The notes beneath the pieces are model-generated. The model was not told where the DNA came from and did no database searches. It was given only the letters and a program-made list of their open reading frames with translations. A DNA stretch of 8,213 nt from JBDSGC01 sp046594105 (GTDB taxonomy: Bacteria; Acidobacteriota; Thermoanaerobaculia; Gp7-AA8): contig JBKJQB010000166.1 in NCBI GenBank assembly GCA_046594105.1, positions 1 to 8,213 of the forward strand, read 5' to 3'. Both the position numbers and the translations under genes were made by a program. Positions 1 through 5,061 of the stretch are shown piece after piece; positions within the stretch are counted from its first letter, which is position 1; every line of letters starts with the position of its first letter.

Positions 1-124
1 CGGGCGCGAGCAGCGCCATCACCCGGTCACGTCCGGCAAACAGCATCAGCGCCATTCCCAGAATGACGATGAAGGCGAGCAGCCATCGACCGGGCCGGCA
101 CGGCCGGCGGCGCTGGTTGCCCAA
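1..124 (-). CDS. Possible N-terminal fragment of a membrane protein (partial, runs off the left edge)
   Basis: Reading leftward, one frame is open from an in-frame TAA near position 185 to the window edge. It encodes a basic stretch rich in Arg and Pro, then a hydrophobic segment (WLLAFIVILGMALMLFA), then GRDRVMALLAP. A positively charged start followed by one membrane span is typical of an inner-membrane protein with its N-terminus in the cytoplasm. The start is unclear: TTG codons at 122-124 and 146-148 are in frame, neither has a good Shine-Dalgarno sequence, and the first in-frame ATG lies inside the hydrophobic stretch. The basic region overlaps a GCCGGC-ACG-GCCGGC hairpin (94-108) that recurs elsewhere in the window, so that part may be non-coding. 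No family can be named from about 40 residues. The main support is the hydrophobic profile, which the other frames lack. Confidence 0.3.
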   Translation of the reverse strand, partial: MGNQRRRPCRPGRWLLAFIVILGMALMLFAGRDRVMALLAP

Positions 125-281
125 GGCTCTGCCAAGATCACGTTCCAAGACGTTCTGCCGTGCCGGCTCCCCCCCCGATTATTCACGAGATTTCGTCGCA
201 TCAGCAGGACTCTTCCGCAATCCGGGCCGGCAATCCGATTTTCACCGGTCTCCGAATCGCGTGGAGCTGGCCGTCCAAGAT
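94..281 (+). repeat. Dispersed intergenic repeat, copy 1
   Basis: Positions 94-118 match the reverse complement of 5030-5054 at 24 of 25 bases and contain a GCCGGC-ACG-GCCGGC hairpin (94-108). Downstream on the same strand, GATTTTCACC (237-246), GAATCGCGT (254-262) and GGCCGTCC (269-276) correspond in the same order to GATTTTCGCC, GAATCGCGT and GGCCGCCC on the minus strand at 5012-5003, 5001-4993 and 4986-4979. The spacing between the last two blocks is 6 nt in both copies. Copy 1 has about 100 nt more between the hairpin and the first block. The stretch also contains a run of eight C at 169-176. I see no coding signal on the plus strand here. Confidence 0.5.
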
Positions 282-379
282 GTTACACGCGGCTCGGGTT
301 CCGACGCGGAGGGGGATTCGTCAGTGTGCGACTGGCGAGTAGAGAGGGGGATCGGACTGAGCGCTGGTCGAATCACTGC

Positions 380-405
380 GGAGGAATCAGTGGAGAGAAC
401 TGGAG
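380..405 (+). promoter_or_regulatory. Two candidate ribosome binding sites for the LuxR-type gene
   Basis: GGAGG at 380-384 lies 5 nt before an in-frame GTG at 390, and GGAG at 402-405 lies 5 nt before the ATG at 411. Both start codons are in the same frame, so the protein differs by only seven N-terminal residues (229 or 222 aa). The GTG site has the longer Shine-Dalgarno match; the ATG is the better start codon. The sequence does not decide between them. Confidence 0.45.
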
Positions 406-410
406 CCACC

Positions 411-1079
411 ATGTCCCACATCGAGAGTCGTGAAGCGCGCGGCCACGAACTCGCACCGGAACTCTCGGCCGCCGACATCCGGGCAAGGGTTTCCGCGAGC
501 GCGTTGGACATCCTTCACCAGGGCGTCGTTCTGCTGAGCCCGTCCCGCCGCGTGGTTCTGGTCAATCGGTCGGCGGAGTCTCTTCTGAACCAGTCGGATG
601 GGCTGATGCTGGAGAAACAACGCCTCCGTTTCACCGATCCGGCGGCCAACGAACGCTTTGACCGGTATGTGTGCGAAGCCTTGAATGGGACGCAGTCCAG
701 CCCCCGCGGCGACTGGGTCCTCGCGGTGAAGCGCCCCTCGGGTGCCGCCCCGTATCAGGTGGTCGTCTCCGCACTTCCCGGCCTTTCCTCGGAAGAGACG
801 AAGGGCGGATTCGCGGTCTTTATCGATGATCCGGCGGCGGTGATGCGACCGGGGGCCGGCGTCCTGCGAATCCTCTTTCATCTCACCGGAGCTGAGGAGC
901 GGCTGGCCATCGCACTGCTGGCGGGCAAAACGCTCGACGAGATCGCTCGCGAGCAGTCGATCAGCAAGGAGACCGTTCGGGCTCAGCTCCGTGAGGTCTT
1001 TGCCAAGACGGGCGTCAACCGGCAGTCGGAACTCATTCGTCTCCTTTCGCACACCGCGATCACAGCAAGGTGCTCGTGA
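411..1079 (+). CDS. PAS-like/LuxR-type helix-turn-helix transcriptional regulator
   Basis: This 222-aa protein is predicted to be a cytoplasmic DNA-binding regulator. Residues about 29-139 look like a PAS-type sensor fold: a helix and ILHQGVVLLSPSRRVVLVN, then a middle helical part, ending in strands such as YQVVVSALPGL and GGFAVFIDD. Residues 157-213 form a LuxR/GerE-type helix-turn-helix, with LTGAEERLAIALLAGKTLDE followed by the recognition-helix region ISKETVRAQLREVFAKTGV and RQSELIRLL. There is no receiver domain with a phosphorylated Asp and no membrane segment, so it is not a classical response regulator. The open frame extends back to position 63, but that part overlaps repeats, lacks domain character and is preceded by better starts at 390 and 411. 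No partner gene is adjacent on the same strand except across a hairpin. Ligand and targets are unknown. The HTH call is firm; the PAS call is moderate. Confidence 0.85.
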   Translation: MSHIESREARGHELAPELSAADIRARVSASALDILHQGVVLLSPSRRVVLVNRSAESLLNQSDGLMLEKQRLRFTDPAANERFDRYVCEALNGTQSSPRGDWVLAVKRPSGAAPYQVVVSALPGLSSEETKGGFAVFIDDPAAVMRPGAGVLRILFHLTGAEERLAIALLAGKTLDEIAREQSISKETVRAQLREVFAKTGVNRQSELIRLLSHTAITARCS

Positions 1080-1095
1080 GCACCCACCGTCTCGT

Positions 1096-1120
1096 CCGGC
1101 ACGACCGTGGTCGATGCCGG
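1096..1120 (+). terminator. Strong intergenic hairpin after the LuxR-type gene, possible terminator
   Basis: CCGGCACGACC (1096-1106) pairs with GGTCG-A-TGCCGG (1109-1120), an 11-bp stem with one bulged A at 1114 and a very tight loop. It starts 17 nt after the regulator's stop codon. A pyrimidine-rich stretch (TCTTCTTCT, 1131-1139) follows after about 10 nt, not a clean U-run, so intrinsic termination is possible but not certain. The near-perfect dyad could also be an operator upstream of the sigma gene. Confidence 0.4.
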
Positions 1121-1185
1121 GAGTGCGACAGTCTTCTTCTGGCCACGCGTGTGGGTTATCCTGATTCCTCACACCAGAAAACTGA

Positions 1186-2049
1186 ATGCGGCCAGAGGAA
1201 GTCTTCCTCGCGAATCTCGAGCTCATCGACCGCTTTGCGCGCTCGGCCTGCCGGCGGTTTCGCATGGAGCCGGCCGACGCGGAGGATTTCACCTCGGCGC
1301 TCAAGCTCCGGCTCATCGAAAACGACTACGCCATTCTCCGGAAGTTCGAGGGGCGCAGTTCCCTGTCCACATTTCTTCACATCGTCGTGCAGAGGTTTTC
1401 TCTCGACTATCGCAATCGCGAATGGGGACGCTGGCGTCCCTCGGCGGAAGCGCAGCGGCAGGGTGAGATCGGGGTGCTGTTCGAACGCTGCCGGGATCGC
1501 GACGAGATGACGACCCAGGAGGCGTGCGATTTCGTCCGGCAACGGCATCCGCATGTGGAGGGGGCCGAGGTGCTGCGGATTGCGGCGGCCCTTCCGCACA
1601 GGGAGCTGCGCATCCGAGGCAAAGGTGAGGGCGACGCGGCGCTCCAGGCGATGGCTGGGTCGCGGACGGCGGATGAGGCCATCGTGGCCGGTGAGCGACT
1701 GGCGGGCGCCGAGCGGGCCAGCGCGGCGTTCGCCCGGGCCCTTCGCGAGATCACCCCGGAGGATCAGCTCATCCTGCGACTGCGGTTCGGGAAAGGGCTG
1801 AAGGTGGCCACCATCGCCAACATGCTGCAGCGCGATCCGAAGCGGCTCTACGCCACGCTCGAACGGTTGATGCGCAACCTGCGAAAAGCGCTTCTGGCCG
1901 AGGGACTCACGCCGTCGGCTGTCAGCGACCTTCTGGAGCATGGAGCGGACGGCTTCGAGATTCCCTTCCTGCAGGACGACGGAGTGGCCGCGCAGTGCCT
2001 CCACATAGTGAAGGGCCAGTCGTCCGTCGCTGGCCCGGCGGATTCGTAA
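1186..2049 (+). CDS. Sigma-70-family (ECF-like) RNA polymerase sigma factor
   Basis: This 287-aa protein is predicted to redirect RNA polymerase to a specific promoter set. Region 2 spans about residues 5-82, including DAEDFTSALKLRLIE, then FEGRSSLSTFLHIVVQRF and the basic DYRNREWGRW. Region 4 spans about 178-236, including ITPEDQLILRLRFGKGL, VATIANMLQRDPKRLYATL and ERLMRNLRKAL, a helix-turn-helix. It is clearly longer than an ordinary ECF factor of about 190 aa. The linker between the regions is about 95 residues, and about 50 residues follow region 4. The ATG start is well fixed: an in-frame TGA (1183-1185) sits immediately before it and region 2 begins within a few residues. There is no convincing Shine-Dalgarno; TATCCT at 1157-1162 is a weak -10-like string. 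The next gene, 7 bp away, encodes a zinc-type anti-sigma factor. The regulon is unknown. Confidence 0.85.
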   Translation: MRPEEVFLANLELIDRFARSACRRFRMEPADAEDFTSALKLRLIENDYAILRKFEGRSSLSTFLHIVVQRFSLDYRNREWGRWRPSAEAQRQGEIGVLFERCRDRDEMTTQEACDFVRQRHPHVEGAEVLRIAAALPHRELRIRGKGEGDAALQAMAGSRTADEAIVAGERLAGAERASAAFARALREITPEDQLILRLRFGKGLKVATIANMLQRDPKRLYATLERLMRNLRKALLAEGLTPSAVSDLLEHGADGFEIPFLQDDGVAAQCLHIVKGQSSVAGPADS

Positions 2050-2056
2050 TCGATCG

Positions 2057-2920
2057 ATGAGAGAACAAGAACAGCATCCTTCGCTCGAGAGTCTCGCGGC
2101 GTTCACCGAGGGGCGAACCACCGCCGAGGAGCGAGTGCTCATCGTCGAGCATCTGCCGCGATGCAGCGAGTGCTTCACCCTGGTGGCGGAGACTGCCTCG
2201 TATCTGCAAACCGAGAGCGAGGCCGGCAAGGCGCAAGGAGCAGACTCCGCACCATGGTGGTGGCTTGCCGCTGCGGCGGCCGCGATCGTGGTGGTCGCGC
2301 TGGGCTTCTTCGCTCGGACGCATCGCAGCGACAGGCTGACTGAGATTGCCGCGGCAGCTTCGACCAGCCATCCGCTGCACGTTCGCATCTCGGGCGGCGT
2401 TGCGCCCGGCGCAGCGGTCACCAGGGGCGAAGAGCCGAAGTCCAACGAAGATCTCCTCAGGCTTTACCTCGAGCTCAAGAAGCTCCAGCAGAGCGATCGG
2501 TCGCCTCAGACTCTCCAGGCGTTCGGCCTGGCCGCGCTGCTCCTCGGCCGGAATGATGAGGCCATCGACGTGCTGCAGCAGGCGGCGTCCCGATCGAACG
2601 ATGCGGCGACGTGGAGCGATCTCGCTGCGGCCTACGAAGCGAGATGGGAGGCGAACGCATCGAGCGCCGACCTCGATCAGGCCGATGCTCTGAGCAAGCG
2701 CGCGCTGGCGCTGGATCCCAATCGAGCGGAGACCTTGTTCAATCGCGCTCAGGTTCTGGAAGCAGAGGGCCACCAGGCGGAGGCCATCGCAGTGTGGAGG
2801 CGCTACCTGATCGCGGACGCGAACACCGCCTGGGCTGCCATTGCCCGCAAACGACTCCAGCAGTTCTCCGCGCCGACGACGAGTGAACACCGAAGACAAG
2901 CCGCTTCCCTTTCAGGCTGA
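2057..2920 (+). CDS. Membrane anti-sigma factor: zinc-finger (ZAS) domain, one membrane span, TPR tail
   Basis: The 287-aa product has three parts. Residues 1-50 form a short helical domain with H32-x3-C36-x2-C39 (EHLPRCSEC), the His/Cys signature of zinc-binding anti-sigma domains that hold ECF sigma factors at the membrane. Residues 67-86 (WWWLAAAAAAIVVVALGFFA) are a single membrane span. Residues about 130-270 contain TPR-like helical repeats, e.g. FGLAALLLGRNDEAIDVLQQA, a degenerate middle unit, and LFNRAQVLEAEGHQAEAIAVWRRYL. The expected topology is N-terminus in the cytoplasm and TPRs in the periplasm, where they could bind a partner. The gene starts 7 bp after the sigma gene with no clear Shine-Dalgarno, which suggests translational coupling. 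Release could be by proteolysis or a conformational change; the sequence does not show which. Confidence 0.8.
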   Translation: MREQEQHPSLESLAAFTEGRTTAEERVLIVEHLPRCSECFTLVAETASYLQTESEAGKAQGADSAPWWWLAAAAAAIVVVALGFFARTHRSDRLTEIAAAASTSHPLHVRISGGVAPGAAVTRGEEPKSNEDLLRLYLELKKLQQSDRSPQTLQAFGLAALLLGRNDEAIDVLQQAASRSNDAATWSDLAAAYEARWEANASSADLDQADALSKRALALDPNRAETLFNRAQVLEAEGHQAEAIAVWRRYLIADANTAWAAIARKRLQQFSAPTTSEHRRQAASLSG

Positions 2921-2956
2921 CCGGTCTCGAGGTCCCCCGAGGACCTTCCTCCGAAC

Positions 2957-2962
2957 TACACT
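2957..2962 (+). promoter_or_regulatory. Possible -10 hexamer TACACT just upstream of the ABC exporter
   Basis: TACACT lies 7 nt before the ATG at 2970, in a spacer without a Shine-Dalgarno sequence. That spacing would give a leaderless or nearly leaderless transcript. No -35 hexamer is visible at 16-18 nt upstream, where the sequence is C-rich, so the call is weak. Confidence 0.2.
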
Positions 2963-2969
2963 CGCGCCC

Positions 2970-4718
2970 ATGCGTCTTCTCTTCGACTACCTGCGCGGCT
3001 GGAAGCATCTGGTCTTCACCGCTCTTCTGCTGGCGACGGTCAATCAGGTCTTCTCGCTACTCGATCCGCAGGTCTTCCGGATCATCGTGGACCGTTACGC
3101 CACCAATCGCGGCTCCATGGCGGCGAACGTCTTTGTTCATGGGGTGCTGTTGCTGCTGCTCGCCTACGTGAGCGTCGCGCTGATCTCGCGGATCGCCAAG
3201 AATTTTCAGGACTACTTCGTCAACGTGATCTCCCAGCGTGTGGGCGCGCAACTCTACGAGACCAGCGTGTCGCACTCGCTGTCGCTGCCGTACGCGGTGT
3301 TCGAGGACCAGCGCTCCGGCGAAATTCTGCAGGTCATGCACAAGGCGCGAGCCGACGCGCAGCAGCTGATCACCAACGTGGTGAACATGATCTTCGTCTC
3401 GCTGGTCGGCTTCCTCTTCGTGACCGTGTACGGCTTCATGGTGCACTGGAGCCTGGGGACGGTGTACGTGCTGCTCGCGCCGGTCATCGGCACGTTCATG
3501 TTCTTCACCAGCCGCAAGATCAAGGTCCAGCAGCGACTGATCGTGCGCCAGACCGCGGAGCTGGCCGGCTCCACCACGGAGACCCTTCGCAACGTCGAGC
3601 TGGTCAAGTCCCTCGGGCTGGAGAAGCAGGAGATCGCCCGCCTCAATGATGTGAACGGAAAGATTCTCGAGCTGGAGTTGAGAAAGATCCGTTTCGTCCG
3701 GCTCTACAGTTTCCTGCAGGGCACGGTCATCAACATCACGCGCGCCGCCCTGCTCTTTCTGATGCTGTGGCTGCTGTTCCGCCAGACCATTACCGTGGGG
3801 CAGTTCTTCGCCCTCTTTTTCTACTCCTTCCCGATCTTTTCTCCGCTGGCAGAACTGGGGGCGATGATCGCGCAATACCAGGAAGCGAAAGCGAGCATGG
3901 AGAAGCTCGAAGAGGTCCTGAAAATCCCCTCGGCCGCCAAGCCGGAACTTCCGATCCCCCTCGGTCCGCTCGATGAAGTGTCGTTTGAGAACGTGACCTT
4001 CACCTATCCCTCCTCGTCGACGCCTTCGCTGGAAGGAATCAATCTCTCATTGCGCAGCGGCGACACCATCGCCTTCGTGGGGCCATCGGGCTCCGGCAAG
4101 ACGTCGCTGGTGAAGCTGCTGGTCGGACTCTACCGGCCCACCGCAGGCAATCTCTGCGTGAATGGCGTCGATGCGCTGGAGGTGGACTCCGACGCGCTGC
4201 GCGGACGGATCGGGCTGGTGACGCAGGAAACGCAACTCTTCGCCGGCACCATCCGCGACAACCTGCTGTTCGTCCGGCCAGCTGCCACCGACGCCGAGTG
4301 CCTCGAAGTGCTGCGCCAGGCCGCCGCGATGCCCATCATCGAGCGAGGGGGAAAAGGGCTGGAGACGAAGATCGGCGAGGGCGGCATCAAAATCTCCGGC
4401 GGGGAACGCCAGCGGCTGGCCATCGCCCGCGCGCTGCTGCGACAGCCGGAGCTGATGATTTTCGACGAGGCCACGTCGAGCCTCGACTCCATCACCGAGA
4501 AAGCGATCACCGAGACGATCCGCCATCTGACCACGGGGGAACATGGCCGGATGACCGTGCTGGTGGCCCACCGGCTCTCCACCATCGCCCACGCCAGGCG
4601 GATCTACGTTCTGGCCAAAGGGCTGATCGTGGAGACGGGAACGCACGACTCGCTGCTGGGAACCAACGGGTTGTATGCCGCGCTGTGGCGGGAACAGAGC
4701 GCGCGCCGCGAAGCGTGA
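2970..4718 (+). CDS. ABC exporter, fused permease and ATPase (MsbA/multidrug type half-transporter)
   Basis: This 582-aa protein has the full length of a homodimeric ABC exporter subunit. Residues about 1-310 carry six membrane segments, e.g. LVFTALLLATVNQVFSLL, GVLLLLLAYVSVALI, MIFVSLVGFLFVTVYGFMV, VYVLLAPVIGTFMFF and ALLFLMLWLLF. The nucleotide-binding domain (about 338-575) has an intact Walker A (GPSGSGKT, Lys377), a Q-loop region (VTQETQLFAG), the signature ISGGERQ (Ser476-Gln482), Walker B with Asp499 and Glu500 (MIFDEATSSLD) and the switch His534 (VAHRLSTI). All catalytic residues are present. It should pump a lipid or hydrophobic compound outward across the inner membrane; the substrate cannot be read from sequence. 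It starts 49 bp after the anti-sigma gene. A GTG at 2883 would add 29 polar residues and overlap that gene by 38 bp, but 2970 leads straight into the transmembrane domain. Co-transcription with the sigma pair is possible, not shown. Confidence 0.9.
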   Translation: MRLLFDYLRGWKHLVFTALLLATVNQVFSLLDPQVFRIIVDRYATNRGSMAANVFVHGVLLLLLAYVSVALISRIAKNFQDYFVNVISQRVGAQLYETSVSHSLSLPYAVFEDQRSGEILQVMHKARADAQQLITNVVNMIFVSLVGFLFVTVYGFMVHWSLGTVYVLLAPVIGTFMFFTSRKIKVQQRLIVRQTAELAGSTTETLRNVELVKSLGLEKQEIARLNDVNGKILELELRKIRFVRLYSFLQGTVINITRAALLFLMLWLLFRQTITVGQFFALFFYSFPIFSPLAELGAMIAQYQEAKASMEKLEEVLKIPSAAKPELPIPLGPLDEVSFENVTFTYPSSSTPSLEGINLSLRSGDTIAFVGPSGSGKTSLVKLLVGLYRPTAGNLCVNGVDALEVDSDALRGRIGLVTQETQLFAGTIRDNLLFVRPAATDAECLEVLRQAAAMPIIERGGKGLETKIGEGGIKISGGERQRLAIARALLRQPELMIFDEATSSLDSITEKAITETIRHLTTGEHGRMTVLVAHRLSTIAHARRIYVLAKGLIVETGTHDSLLGTNGLYAALWREQSARREA

Positions 4719-4739
4719 TCGGGCGGAGTCCTGAATTTC

Positions 4740-4849
4740 GTAGCGCCGGCATCCCTGCCGGCCGTGTCGCGGGCATCCTGCCCGCGGGAGCTCGCGCAGT
4801 CGCGCCGGCTGGAAGCCGACGCCACGGCCGGCAAGGATGCCGGCGCTAC
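4740..4849. repeat. Paired inverted REP element (BIME-like) with GTAG/CTAC feet and inner hairpins
   Basis: The outer arms 4740-4766 and 4823-4849 are inverted repeats matching at 26 of 27 positions. The left arm begins GTAGC and the right arm ends GCTAC. Each arm also folds on its own: GCCGGC-ATCCCT-GCCGGC at 4745-4762 and GCCGGC-AAGGAT-GCCGGC at 4827-4844. Between them lie a perfect 7-bp hairpin CGCGGGC-ATCCT-GCCCGCG (4768-4786) and a 9-bp stem with one mismatch and a GGA loop (4802-4822). REP elements mobilised by RAYT (TnpA-REP) proteins are known for a GTAG-type tetranucleotide next to a hairpin and for occurring as inverted pairs, which this matches. It lies 21 bp after the ABC exporter stop in a convergent spacer, a usual place for REPs. 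No RAYT gene is in the window. Confidence 0.75.
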
Positions 4850-4973
4850 GTTCGCTTCGCTCAGAACCACGGAGCGCACGTTCATCTCCACTCACTGAAG
4901 CATCGCGCCATGCCTAGCTCAGGATGACCGGACGGTTCATTTCGTTCTATTGACGCGCTCGGGGTCATCCGCA
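4850..4973. other. Convergent intergenic stretch with one distant inverted repeat
   Basis: No gene is visible between the REP pair and the second dispersed repeat. The only structure seen is GGATGACC (4922-4929) against GGTCATCC (4963-4970), a perfect 8-bp inverted repeat separated by 33 nt. The strings TTCGCTTCGCTCAG and CTCAGGATGACC look like remains of other intergenic palindromes, but I cannot assign them. Confidence 0.3.
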
Positions 4974-5054
4974 ATCCAGGGCGGCCGACAGAACGCGATT
5001 CAGGCGAAAATCGTGGCGGACGCTTTGCGAACCAACGCCGCCGGCCGTGCCGGC
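4974..5054 (-). repeat. Dispersed intergenic repeat, copy 2
   Basis: On the minus strand, this begins one nucleotide after the stop codon of the TPR membrane gene with the hairpin GCCGGC-ACG-GCCGGC (5054-5040), continues as a 25-bp block matching 94-118 at 24 positions, and then carries GATTTTCGCC (5012-5003), GAATCGCGT (5001-4993) and GGCCGCCC (4986-4979). The blocks occur in the same order and orientation as in copy 1, which makes common origin more likely than chance. Confidence 0.5.
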
Positions 5055-5061
5055 TTTATTT
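5040..5061 (+). terminator. Candidate rightward terminator in the convergent spacer
   Basis: GCCGGC-CGT-GCCGGC (5040-5054) is followed directly by TTTATTT (5055-5061) on the plus strand, the layout of an intrinsic terminator for transcripts coming from the ABC exporter side. It lies more than 300 nt after that gene and overlaps the stop codon of the leftward gene. On the minus strand the hairpin is not followed by a T-run, so it would work in one direction only. The same hairpin at 94-108 lacks the T-run. Confidence 0.4.

Noticed and set aside
63..410. N-terminal extension of the LuxR-type protein back to an ATG at 63
   Set aside because: The added 116 residues are basic and low in domain character, overlap the dispersed repeat, and better starts with Shine-Dalgarno sequences exist at 390 and 411.
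387..1316. 309-residue open frame on the minus strand opposite the LuxR-type gene
   Set aside because: The plus strand has a clear HTH protein here; the minus translation is a GC-driven artefact.
1156..2445. 429-residue open frame on the minus strand opposite the sigma and anti-sigma genes
   Set aside because: It is a shadow of two genes with clear domains; its translation is Arg/Ser/His-rich without any recognisable motif.
3057..3875. 272-residue open frame on the minus strand opposite the ABC exporter transmembrane domain
   Set aside because: It is charged antisense shadow (His/Glu/Gln-rich) of a gene with all ABC motifs intact.
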